A stretch of 34,503 nucleotides of DNA, from contig PHDE01000011.1 in the NCBI GenBank assembly GCA_002842505.1, positions 1 to 34,503 of the forward strand, written 5' to 3'. The position numbers and the translations under genes are program-made. The stretch's first letter is position 1, and each line of letters starts with the position of its first letter. Below, piece after piece: positions 15,678 to 23,810 of this stretch. The notes under the pieces are model-generated. The model had not been told where the DNA came from. It made no database searches and saw only the letters and a program-made list of their open reading frames with translations. The stretch is from Bacteroidetes bacterium HGW-Bacteroidetes-3. GTDB lineage: Bacteria; Bacteroidota; Bacteroidia; Flavobacteriales; Flavobacteriaceae.

Positions 15678-16226
15678 TTAGCTACCCCTTTTTACAGTGC
15701 CGTTTTCTTCTTCTGAAGGATTTTTGACTTCTTTTTCCGGCGTTGGAGAAACTTTCTTAATATCATTAATTTCTTTTGCGGCGGTTGTGGAATCCGATGG
15801 AATATCTTTAATTTCTTTGGCTTTAGTTGAGGAATCGGCCGTAATATCAGATGAAATGTCTGTGATATTATTTTTTCCGTCTTTAGGTTTGTTAAAATAA
15901 CTCACTAAATTTCCTTCGGCATCTTTCAACGGATTTAAAGATTTTTCTATGTCATTTTTAACTTTTTTAACAGGATTGGTAAAATCGTCAAAATTGTCTT
16001 TTACCCGGTTTACCTCATTTCTCACCTTTGCGGCAATATCAATATCAAGATCATTTTTTTCGGCGCTGTTTTGAATTTCACGCTTAATATCGTTGGTGGC
16101 ATTTTTAATTTGACGCATTCCTTTTCCCAGTTCTCGTGCAATTTCCGGCAATTTATCCGCCCCAAAAACCATCACAACCACCAAAAGAATCACAAATATT
16201 TCGCCGCCGCTAATAAATAAAAACAT
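15678..16226 (-). CDS. tatA: Twin-arginine translocase subunit, TatA/E family
   Basis: This 182-residue protein has one N-terminal membrane helix (about residues 4-21) with the hallmark VFGADKLPEIARELGKGMRQ hinge and amphipathic helix. It oligomerises into the pore that exports folded twin-arginine substrates with TatC. TatA is usually 60-100 residues; here a long hydrophilic tail (about 70-182) of Lys, Asp, Ser and Thr follows. That tail contains an imperfect internal repeat (STKAKEIKDI / STTAAKEINDI). No tatC is nearby. A -7-like element lies just upstream. Confidence 0.87.
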   Translation of the reverse strand: MFLFISGGEIFVILLVVVMVFGADKLPEIARELGKGMRQIKNATNDIKREIQNSAEKNDLDIDIAAKVRNEVNRVKDNFDDFTNPVKKVKNDIEKSLNPLKDAEGNLVSYFNKPKDGKNNITDISSDITADSSTKAKEIKDIPSDSTTAAKEINDIKKVSPTPEKEVKNPSEEENGTVKRGS

Positions 16227-16246
16227 ATTAAATATTTTTTAGATGA

Positions 16247-16254
16247 CAAAGATA
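16247..16254 (-). promoter_or_regulatory. Putative -7 element for tatA
   Basis: On the minus strand this reads TATCTTTG, matching TAnnTTTG, about 20 bp before the start codon. Confidence 0.4.
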
Positions 16255-16401
16255 ATTAAAAATAGGTTCAAAGATTAAATCTTAACAAACCCAACAAAAT
16301 AATTAACTTAAGTTCTACATAAAATACAGTCTATTCTTTTCAAATATTCTATCTTTTTTATGTCGAAGTTACATAATTTTATGTTTTACAAATCTTCACG
16401 T

Positions 16402-18624
16402 TTATTTTACTTCATTAATTTCTAACACCACACTTGTTCTTTGCAAATCAATAACTGGATTAATACCCATTTTCATTAGAAAATCACCCGAATAAACCTT
16501 GTCTGGATTAATTTGTGATTTTGTGCCTGGGTAGAGGTTAATTTCTTTAATCCTGTATTTTTTATTAGGGTTTAAACCATTTAATTTTACGGGTTGTTCT
16601 GTTGTTGCCAATCTTTGACGATAATTAACGAGGTAATTGAATACGATGGCGCTACTTTTATCAGCATTTACATACATTAATGCAGCAATGTCATTTTCAT
16701 GAGGGTTGAGTAAGCGATAAAGATCTCCATGCCATACAATATTTTTGAATGCATGATAATTATTGATCGCTTTTTTACAAAATTGTAAATCATTTTCGTT
16801 TAAACCACTCGCAACAATATCAAATCCTAATTTCCCCATACTGGCAACATCAATTCTGAATTTAAGCGGTTGCTTGCCCCAATCTGTCACATGATTGTCC
16901 ATAGTAATTGAAGGGAAAAAATAAGAGTAATCCCATTGGATGAATATTCTTTCAATAGGTTCGGTATCATCACTTGGCCAGAATTCAGTGAAATATTTCA
17001 GCAGTTCATAATCACCTCTTCCACCTCCTCCGGAACATAACATCATTGGTACCTTAGGGTATTTTATTCTTATCCTTTCCAAAACACTATAAAGACCTTT
17101 CACATAATCTATATACAAATGTGATTGCGGAATCCCTTTTTTATTTAAATACGCTGAGTATGCATTATAAATAACGGCATTACAATCCCATTTTATAAAA
17201 GCCAATTCGGGATTCTCCGTAAACAAACCGTCAACAATTCCATAAACAAAATCCTGTACTTCAGGATTTGACATATCAAGTACTAATTGATTTCGATAAT
17301 ACACTTCAGGTCTTTCAGGTTGACGGATTACCCAATCAAGATGATTTTCATATAACTCACTTTTTGGATTCACCATTTCAGGCTCAATCCATATTCCAAA
17401 CTTAACGCCTTCTTTTTTTGCTTCCTTCATAAGGTGAGCAATGCCATTTGGAAGCTTTTTTACATTTACTTGCCAATCTCCAAGTCCGGCTTTATCACTA
17501 TTTCTTGGATATTTATTACCAAACCATCCATCATCCAATAAAAACATATCAACTCCTAAATTTTTTGCATCCTTAAATAGAGTTGTAATTTTATTTTCAT
17601 CAAAATCAAAATAGGTGGCTTCCCAATTGTTAAGTAAAGTAAGACGCTCACCCTGACCGTCTAATACTCGATATTTTCTTGCCCATGAATGTAAGTTGCG
17701 ACTTGCTTCACCTGTCCCTTTATTTGAAATGGCATAAATTAAAGCCGGTGTTTTGAAAACTTCGTTGGCCGGCAACAAATACTCAGAAGAATATGGGTTT
17801 ATGCCTGATATAAATCGTAGATTATTATATAAATCAACTTCAAATTCAAGTTTAAAATTACCGCTCCAAGCAAGTTGACCGAGGATAACTGTACCTTCAT
17901 TTTCAGAAGCAGGTTTATCAAATGATAACACAAAATTAGGTGAATTAAGCAACATGGCTCTTGCTCCCAATTTAGAATCTACCGTTTTCATGCCACGAGA
18001 TAGTTTTGTTTCAATAGGTTGCATTTCTTTAGCCCATTGACCAGGGTAAGTTGTAAGATAAAAATCTTTGTTGGTGAAATATAAATTTGCGGAAGCGAAC
18101 TTCTCTAACAGTACCGATTTATTTTCGCTATGCACTATTTCGGTCCATTGCTCTATTACATTTTCGTGCTTCCAAACCTTATAAAATAAAGTAATTTGAA
18201 ATGGGTAAATAGGATCTTTCAGAAGAATACTCGTAAGGGTTGTATTGCTGTTTATCTGTTCAACTTTATGACTCACATATTTTAGCTCGAGGGAAGAATT
18301 TCCATCAGCATGCTTAATCTGGATTGCTGGTTCTATTAAATTCCATGTACCTGAAGGAGTATAGGTTGAATTATAAATTCCAACATTTTCCTCATCAAAA
18401 TAAAACAAATCTGAAACAGATAAATATTCGTTTTTATTACTTAGAGTTTCTCCAAAATAAATTGTTCTCAGTCGGTTTTCTGGATCGGTTTGCAACAATA
18501 GTACATTGTTTTCTGTTTCGATTGGTATAGTTACTGTTTGGGCATTTATACTTGCATATCCAATTAACAATCCAATTGTGAACATACATTTTTTAATACA
18601 TTCGAAGAGTAGGTGTTTTTTCAT
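16402..18624 (-). CDS. Alpha-galactosidase, GH36, secreted
   Basis: This 740-residue enzyme removes terminal alpha-galactose, for example from raffinose, stachyose or melibiose. The ATG at 18624 is followed by a signal peptide ending ASINAQ; a TTG four codons upstream is possible but less likely. An N-terminal beta-supersandwich (about 30-320) precedes the catalytic barrel with LLDDGWFG, GIWIEPEMV, nucleophile Asp480 in KWDCN, CSGGGGRGD and the acid/base region WPSDDTEP (Asp552/553). A C-terminal beta sandwich follows. Length matches GH36 (about 720-750). It begins 12 bp after the fructokinase stop, so it is the last gene of the PUL operon. No terminator stronger than a weak ACATAA/TTATGT stem follows. 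Confidence 0.94.
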   Translation of the reverse strand: MKKHLLFECIKKCMFTIGLLIGYASINAQTVTIPIETENNVLLLQTDPENRLRTIYFGETLSNKNEYLSVSDLFYFDEENVGIYNSTYTPSGTWNLIEPAIQIKHADGNSSLELKYVSHKVEQINSNTTLTSILLKDPIYPFQITLFYKVWKHENVIEQWTEIVHSENKSVLLEKFASANLYFTNKDFYLTTYPGQWAKEMQPIETKLSRGMKTVDSKLGARAMLLNSPNFVLSFDKPASENEGTVILGQLAWSGNFKLEFEVDLYNNLRFISGINPYSSEYLLPANEVFKTPALIYAISNKGTGEASRNLHSWARKYRVLDGQGERLTLLNNWEATYFDFDENKITTLFKDAKNLGVDMFLLDDGWFGNKYPRNSDKAGLGDWQVNVKKLPNGIAHLMKEAKKEGVKFGIWIEPEMVNPKSELYENHLDWVIRQPERPEVYYRNQLVLDMSNPEVQDFVYGIVDGLFTENPELAFIKWDCNAVIYNAYSAYLNKKGIPQSHLYIDYVKGLYSVLERIRIKYPKVPMMLCSGGGGRGDYELLKYFTEFWPSDDTEPIERIFIQWDYSYFFPSITMDNHVTDWGKQPLKFRIDVASMGKLGFDIVASGLNENDLQFCKKAINNYHAFKNIVWHGDLYRLLNPHENDIAALMYVNADKSSAIVFNYLVNYRQRLATTEQPVKLNGLNPNKKYRIKEINLYPGTKSQINPDKVYSGDFLMKMGINPVIDLQRTSVVLEINEVK

Positions 18625-18636
18625 TTTATCAACCAA

Positions 18637-19530
18637 TTAAAATCCATTTAAAAACGCATCAATTTCTGATTGATGAATTGTTGGGTTTGCTCCTTCATAT
18701 TGAGCTACAATTGCACCTACTGCACAAGCAAAATTAAGAGCATATTGAGGGTCTTTTTTATCGGATAGATTCACAACTAGAGAGGCTAAAAATGAATCTC
18801 CAGAACCTACTGTGTCAATCACTTTTACTTTAAATCCGCAATTATAATAGAATTTATTTTCCCAATATAATACGGCTCCATGAGATCCTAAGGTAACACA
18901 AATGGCATCTGTATCGGTTTCCTTAGCAATGAATTTTATATTTTGTTCCAGCGATTTGTGCATTGACTTTAAATAGCCGGCAATTTCAAATAACTCATCA
19001 TCGTTAAATTTTATGAAATTAGCGTCATTCATTAAATCTATTAAGGTTTTTTGAGTGTAGTGGGGCACCCTTAAATTAACATCAAAAATTTTATAGTTAG
19101 CAACCTCTAATAATTGTTTTAATGTATTTCGTGAAACAGCATCTCTTGATGCCAGACTGCCGTATATAAAAAAATCAGCTTCTTCCACTATTGAAGTATT
19201 TGTTACAGATGGTTCAATTTTATCCCAGGCTGAAGGATAATGAATATCATAAGATGCGTTTCCCTTTTCATTCAAAATTACATTCACCATTCCTGTTGGG
19301 TACTCATTTTTTATTTCAATGGTTTTTGTATTAATTCCTAAATCTTTTATATAGGCTATCAATTCTCTTCCATTGCTATTGCTTCCAACAGCACTAATTA
19401 TGGAGACATCTCCTCCTAGAGACTTAATCCTTGAAGCCACATTTAAAGGGGCGCCACCAATTTTTTTGTGCTCAAGAAAAACATCAAATAGAATTTCTCC
19501 AAAACAAACAGCTTTCAATTTTTTGTTCAT
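18637..19530 (-). CDS. Fructokinase-like PfkB carbohydrate kinase
   Basis: This 297-residue ribokinase-family protein would phosphorylate fructose freed by the GH32 enzyme, giving fructose-6-phosphate (fructokinase type). The N-terminal substrate motif is GGAPLNVA, and the ATP/anion-hole motif DTVGSGDSF carries the catalytic base Asp245. Length is normal. No signal peptide is present, so it is cytoplasmic. It is the intact kinase of the locus; a truncated copy of its first ~88 codons lies at 21581-21922. A hairpin (19590-19607) inherited from the end of a susD gene stands 60 bp upstream, so expression needs read-through or a promoter in the short gap. GH36 follows after 12 bp. Confidence 0.9.
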   Translation of the reverse strand: MNKKLKAVCFGEILFDVFLEHKKIGGAPLNVASRIKSLGGDVSIISAVGSNSNGRELIAYIKDLGINTKTIEIKNEYPTGMVNVILNEKGNASYDIHYPSAWDKIEPSVTNTSIVEEADFFIYGSLASRDAVSRNTLKQLLEVANYKIFDVNLRVPHYTQKTLIDLMNDANFIKFNDDELFEIAGYLKSMHKSLEQNIKFIAKETDTDAICVTLGSHGAVLYWENKFYYNCGFKVKVIDTVGSGDSFLASLVVNLSDKKDPQYALNFACAVGAIVAQYEGANPTIHQSEIDAFLNGF

Positions 19531-19677
19531 TTTTTAATAATTTTTTTTATGCAAGTTAATATTTGTAGGTCTAAAATAAAATAAAAAAAGGCAGACATTT
19601 GTCTGCCTTTTTAACAATTAACTCAAACATTAAAATAATTAACCAAATATTACACAAAAGTTTGAATTTTAATACCC
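19262..19677 (-). repeat. 416-bp direct repeat, copy A
   Basis: In minus-strand order it comprises the final codons of a susD gene, the spacer with terminator hairpin, and the first ~88 codons of fructokinase. It matches 21654-22068 with about 17 differences by eye (roughly 96% identity). Most differences cluster in one kinase stretch (about 19315-19350), as expected for old divergence or partial conversion. Confidence 0.93.
19584..19612 (-). terminator. Terminator-like hairpin, copy A
   Basis: The 8-bp stem GGCAGACA-TT-TGTCTGCC (19590-19607) has A7 on one side and T5 on the other, so it would act in both directions. Here it stands between the susC/susD relict and the intact kinase. It is identical to the stem after the intact susD. 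Confidence 0.8.
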
Positions 19678-19810
19678 CTGTGATTTTTAATAACCAACAT
19701 TAAATTTTGTAAATGCTTTATCTAATCCTCCTGAAATAGATAAATTATTATTAATAACATAACCTGTTTCATAAATCTCCTCTTTCCAATCTGTATCACC
19801 AACGTTTGTG
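19668..19810 (-). pseudogene. Relict of a second susC fused to a susD tail
   Basis: The minus strand encodes NVGDTDW, then EIYETGYVINNNLSISGG, then DKAFTKFNVGY. This aligns with residues about 320-360 of the intact SusC (VGDTDWQNELYETGYV..., NDLSISGGSDKSFTLFNVGY). The DNA is only about 80% identical, so this came from a diverged paralogue. One T is missing after NVGY; restoring it continues LKITGVLK, matching LKNTGVLK. The match then ends exactly where the tail of susD (GGGTATTAAAATTC) begins. GTATTAAAAT is shared by both parents, which marks a deletion joined at ~10 bp of microhomology. No function is expected. Confidence 0.85.
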
Positions 19811-19997
19811 TATAAGCAGTGACGAGAATCCGAAGCGCTTCACTATCCCCTGAAACCAAACATAATTTGAAAACTAAACTACAAATTTATTCTGAACGCC
19901 ACCATTGATTATATACTTAATTGATGGTGGTATGGCCTTCTCCTCAATTAACCCATAATCTCTTATTTCAGTCATTTGTAGCTATACAAATCAATAA
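19811..19997 (-). other. Unassigned sequence between relict and serine hydrolase
   Basis: This stretch has no match to other parts of the window that I could see. It holds a 33-codon ATG frame on the minus strand (19874-19975, MTEIRDYGLIEEKAIPPS, then IKYIINGG), which I do not recognise. It also has an inverted repeat CCACCAT/ATGGTGG (about 19899-19931) without a T-run. It may be the remains of the flank carried in with the serine hydrolase. Confidence 0.4.
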
Positions 19998-21584
19998 TTA
20001 ATTGACAATTCTCCCTTCGAGCATCCGGGAATTTATGCCCATAAATTCTACATAGACTTTTGTTTCTACATGAACCTTGATCTCCGGACCATTCTCCTCA
20101 AAATGCAGAATCCAAACTTCGCTTCTAATACTTTCTTCAACGAATTTTATGGTTATTTCAAGAGTAACGGCATCAATCCAGGAATATTTTGATGCGACAT
20201 ATATTGGAAGAACTTGTGTTGGCCTTGGAGCATTTACTAATGTGTTTAATTTAGTTTGACTAAGTTTCCAATTATCAAGACCAGTAGTGAATTCGTGTTT
20301 TTCATTACCAAAATCAATTTGTATCCAGGCATCTGTATTTGTCATTGATATACTCAAAGTCTGGATTCCCGCTTCATTTTTCTCAATTTCGATTTTCTTT
20401 CTGGAAATCTTGGTGAGTAATGCTGCAGGGGTTGAAGATGATGTCCTTAAAGTGGATAAAGAGGCTATTCTCTCTGCCAATTCATCTGAAGCCTTTTTAT
20501 CTTCAGCCAATGGTTTATCCAACATGGCCGGAAGAAGATTATCCCATACCAGATTTAATTCTTCCTGCGTGTTTGCTGCCGAGGCTGTCAACACCACTAC
20601 TGCATCTTTTTCAGGCAATACGATGATAAACTGTCCTCCCAATCCATCGGCCCTGAACGCATTATTCCTGCACATCCAAAACTGATAACCATATCCCTGT
20701 TCCCAGTCATTCAAATCCTTTGACAGCTTATTCGGTGGATCGTTGCTCATGATTTGAAACGAAGTAGCTTCCTCAACCCATGATTTGGGAACAATTTGCT
20801 TGCCGTTCCATTCCCCTTTTTGCAATAACAATTGGCCAAATTTGGCCATATCTTCCGACTGAAGCTTTAATCCTATTGCGCCAAATGTATAGCCTTCGGG
20901 TGTTTCATCCCAACTAAAATTCTTGATACCCAATGGCTCAAATAACCGGAGCTTCAAATAGTCAACCAATTTCTCTCCGGTCGCTTTTTGAACAATGGCA
21001 GACAACATGAATGTTGCCATATTGTTATATTTAAAAACTGTGCCCGGCTTATTTTCGACATTGGAAGATAAAAAAACTTTAGGCCAATCCGTGGAATTTC
21101 TGACATTAAAGAGCGGATCTGTATCCATACCCGCTGACATTTTGAGAAGATCCTGCACGGTCATTTCCTTCATAAATGTAATTATCGTATCAGGAATGGA
21201 TTGCGGAAAAAAAACTGCAATTTTATCAGTTAACTTTAGTTTATTTTCAGCGATAGCAAGGCCCACGCCAATGGATGTAAAGCTTTTACTGGTGGAATAC
21301 ATGATATGCTTTAATTCTTTCCCATAGGGACTCCACCATCCTTCTGAAATGATTTTCCCGTGACGCAAAATGACAAAACTGTGAAGTTCATTCTTACCAT
21401 CTTCAACAGCATCGAGGAATTTTAAGATACCTACCGAAGATACACCCTCTGCCTCAGGGGTACTTAAGGGAAGCGCATTACTGGAATTTGCCTTTTTATC
21501 TTGAGCATAGTTGTGAGTGGAACACAAACAAACAAAAATAATTATCGAAAGCGTTTTGAGAATTCCGTGGATTGGATTTTTCAT
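19998..21584 (-). CDS. Beta-lactamase-fold serine hydrolase (class C / PBP4* type), secreted
   Basis: This 528-residue protein has a signal peptide (cleavage near NYAQ, residue 28) and a penicillin-binding-type fold. The nucleophile motif is STSK (Ser97, Lys100), the second motif is YNN (Tyr186, Asn188), and the third, normally KTG/HxG, is probably the GLGGQ segment. A C-terminal beta domain (about 400-528) follows. This broad family includes esterases, D-amino-peptidases and beta-lactamases; the substrate cannot be told. Inside a PUL a de-acylating esterase role is conceivable, but that is inference. Its ATG (21582-21584) overlaps the stop of the truncated kinase copy as ATGA. It sits precisely between the two broken halves of a duplicated locus and looks inserted. 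Confidence 0.88.
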   Translation of the reverse strand: MKNPIHGILKTLSIIIFVCLCSTHNYAQDKKANSSNALPLSTPEAEGVSSVGILKFLDAVEDGKNELHSFVILRHGKIISEGWWSPYGKELKHIMYSTSKSFTSIGVGLAIAENKLKLTDKIAVFFPQSIPDTIITFMKEMTVQDLLKMSAGMDTDPLFNVRNSTDWPKVFLSSNVENKPGTVFKYNNMATFMLSAIVQKATGEKLVDYLKLRLFEPLGIKNFSWDETPEGYTFGAIGLKLQSEDMAKFGQLLLQKGEWNGKQIVPKSWVEEATSFQIMSNDPPNKLSKDLNDWEQGYGYQFWMCRNNAFRADGLGGQFIIVLPEKDAVVVLTASAANTQEELNLVWDNLLPAMLDKPLAEDKKASDELAERIASLSTLRTSSSTPAALLTKISRKKIEIEKNEAGIQTLSISMTNTDAWIQIDFGNEKHEFTTGLDNWKLSQTKLNTLVNAPRPTQVLPIYVASKYSWIDAVTLEITIKFVEESIRSEVWILHFEENGPEIKVHVETKVYVEFMGINSRMLEGRIVN

Positions 21585-21922
21585 AATTTATGCGAATCAA
21601 AAGTTAAAAAATTAGATATATAGTATTGGCGGTAGTTTAATTTCGAAAACCTGCCCTTTTCTGTCAAAATTACATTCACCATTCCTGTTGGGTACTCATT
21701 TTTTATTTCAATGGTTTTTATATTGATCCCTAAATTTTTAATATACTCTATTAATTCTCTTCCATTGCTATTGCTTCCAACAGCACTAATTATGGAGACA
21801 TCTCCTCCTAAAGACTTAATCCTTGAAGCCACATTTAAAGGGGCGCCACTAATTTTTTTGTGCTCAAGAAAAACATCAAATAGAATTTCTCCAAAACAAA
21901 CAGCTTTCAATTTTTTGTTCAT
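21581..21922 (-). pseudogene. Truncated fructokinase copy
   Basis: The first ~88 codons match the intact kinase at 18637-19530 with about six substitutions, including Gly to Ser in the GGAPLN motif. After EKG the match ends, and 25 unrelated codons run to a TGA. The ATP-binding and catalytic DTVGSGD region is missing, so the product cannot be a kinase. The frame is open and translatable, and its stop overlaps the serine hydrolase start, so it could now act as a translated leader for that gene. Confidence 0.92.
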
Positions 21923-22068
21923 TTTTTAATAATTTTTTTATGCAAGTTACTATTTGTAGGTCTAAAATAAAATAAAAAAAGGCAGACATTTGTCTGCCTT
22001 TTTTACAACTAATTCAAACATTAAAATAATTAACCAAATATTACACAAAAGTTTGAATTTTAATACCC
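21654..22068 (-). repeat. 416-bp direct repeat, copy B
   Basis: The partner of 19262-19677 carries the susD tail of the intact gene, the terminator spacer and the start of the truncated kinase. The repeat breaks at CCCTTTT (21654) on the kinase side and at the susD stop region on the other. Confidence 0.93.
21974..22004 (-). terminator. Terminator after susD, copy B
   Basis: The stem GGCAGACA-TT-TGTCTGCC (21981-21998), flanked by A7 and T6-T7, lies about 60 bp after the susD stop. It would reduce transcription from the SusC/D operon into the kinase and serine hydrolase genes, a common arrangement for adjusting transporter-to-enzyme ratios. Confidence 0.85.
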
Positions 22069-23799
22069 AGGATTTTGGTTATATAGGCCCGCAGTAAAAT
22101 CTATTTCTCTTTGAGGTATTGGATAATACTCATCTCTACCTGCAGTAAATAAAGCATTTGAAAGAAAATCTCTTTTTGTTTTTTCAACAGCAAGATATGC
22201 GTTTAAAACAGTAGCCGCTTCCCCCCATCTCACCAGATCATAAAATCTTGGGCCTTCCATACCAAATTCTAATCTTCTTTCAAATTTTAAAGCTTTTAAT
22301 GCATATTCTTTTGAAGGAAAGGCAGGATATGTACCAATATTATAAACATCAGAAGCTCCAGCAGCTATTGATCTTGATGTGCTTGCGGCTGCACGTAATC
22401 TTACTTGATTAATAATACTAGTTGCCGCACCATATTGCCCCAATTGAATTAAAGCTTCTGCTTTAAAAAGTAACACATCTGCATATCTGATAAAATCTAC
22501 ATTTTTAGAGGTTCCAACAAATGGTCCTTCTTTTACATAACAAGAACAGTCAGGTGATTGTTGTTCTTTCATATTTCCAAAATAACCATATACGCCGGGA
22601 TCTCTTGCCCAACTAAATTTATAAATCATATCGCCTGTTACATTTACAGTATTTTTATACTTAAAGGGTCTTCCAGGAATACCAACAGTGTGGTCAATTC
22701 TAGGATCTAAAGTAATTCCTGCAGATAAAGGTGCATTTCCACTTCCATCTATTGAATTGAATATGTCAGAATTATTAAACGAGTCTAGTAGTGGCAATCC
22801 ATTCCCGTCTGTTTTAAAGGCGTTTACCATATTCTGGCTAGCCATATGAAACCCGCAACAACCATAAAGTCCTGTTCCATGAGGTGAATTAAGTCCGGTT
22901 ACAAAACTCACACGGCCTACTTCTGTACCATCATTTATGGAAAATTGAGCCGCCCAAATTGATTCGGGACCATTGTCAAAACCATCAAGGAAATTATTTC
23001 CGTAATCAGATTCTAAGCTTGCAATTACGTCATCTGCATAGTCAATTACCTCTTGCAATCTAGCTTGATTTATATTTGTTACTGCATGGGTCTCATTTTG
23101 TTCATAAGCCTGATACAATCTTAGTTTTGCCAAATAGGCAGCAGCAGCATTTTTATTTGCTCTACCAACTTGGTCTTGGGATTGTGGTAAATTATTATAA
23201 GCAAAGATAAAATCATCAGCAATTGTGTTCCATAAATCTTCATTTGATAAATCATTCGAGGTTTGTAAAATTTCCTCTTGTGAAAGGGTTTCTGTGATAT
23301 ATGGAATTTTATTAAACATCAATTTCAGCATAAAGTGGCAATGCCCTCTTAAAAACCTAAGCTCTGCAGTTCTAATTGTTTTGTTGCTATAATCGGCTTC
23401 AGGGATGTCATTAATTACTGATAAGGCAAAATTTGCTCTTGATATTGCTTTGTAAAAGTTTGTCCAAGTTCTTGGTGTCATCCAATCACCATAATCCGCA
23501 ATTGTTAAATTGTATTGTTCATATCGATCAACAACATCCACATCTCCTCTTCCTCCTCCACCTTTGTAGGCGTCATCAGATCGGACACTTCCATAAACCC
23601 ATTGATTGGTTAATGGACCGATCATTTCATCATTTGCTATTCCTGCATATGCAGCAACTACAAGTGCTTCCGCATTTTCAGCAGTTGCCACATTTTCGGA
23701 TGACAACACCCCCTGTGGTTCATAATTTAAGAAATCTTTATTACAAGAGATCAATACTATAATTGATAACAAGTAACTTGCTTTTATATATTTTTTCAT
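22060..23799 (-). CDS. susD: SusD/RagB-family outer-membrane glycan-binding lipoprotein
   Basis: This 579-residue surface lipoprotein has its lipobox at Cys19 (VLISCNKDF, with the family-typical N-terminus FLNYEPQG). The helical TPR-like scaffold shows segments such as RAELRFLRGHCHFMLKLMF and VDFIRYADVLLFKAEALIQLGQ. The tail is RRLEFGMEGPRFYDLVRWGEA and YYPIPQREID, both classic SusD endings. It forms the lid of the SusC channel and captures the oligosaccharide. It starts 11 bp after susC, so the two are co-transcribed, and a terminator hairpin follows. The binding specificity cannot be read from sequence; the flanking GH32 suggests beta-fructosides. Confidence 0.96.
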   Translation of the reverse strand: MKKYIKASYLLSIIVLISCNKDFLNYEPQGVLSSENVATAENAEALVVAAYAGIANDEMIGPLTNQWVYGSVRSDDAYKGGGGRGDVDVVDRYEQYNLTIADYGDWMTPRTWTNFYKAISRANFALSVINDIPEADYSNKTIRTAELRFLRGHCHFMLKLMFNKIPYITETLSQEEILQTSNDLSNEDLWNTIADDFIFAYNNLPQSQDQVGRANKNAAAAYLAKLRLYQAYEQNETHAVTNINQARLQEVIDYADDVIASLESDYGNNFLDGFDNGPESIWAAQFSINDGTEVGRVSFVTGLNSPHGTGLYGCCGFHMASQNMVNAFKTDGNGLPLLDSFNNSDIFNSIDGSGNAPLSAGITLDPRIDHTVGIPGRPFKYKNTVNVTGDMIYKFSWARDPGVYGYFGNMKEQQSPDCSCYVKEGPFVGTSKNVDFIRYADVLLFKAEALIQLGQYGAATSIINQVRLRAAASTSRSIAAGASDVYNIGTYPAFPSKEYALKALKFERRLEFGMEGPRFYDLVRWGEAATVLNAYLAVEKTKRDFLSNALFTAGRDEYYPIPQREIDFTAGLYNQNPGY

Positions 23800-23810
23800 A
23801 ATCTGTTCTA

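Noticed and set aside
20077-21327. Several plus-strand frames opposite the serine hydrolase
   Set aside because: They are antisense shadows with no start signals or known motifs.
19262-22068. Composite transposon bounded by the 416-bp repeats
   Set aside because: The repeats are coding and terminator sequence of the PUL itself, with no transposase or terminal inverted repeats.
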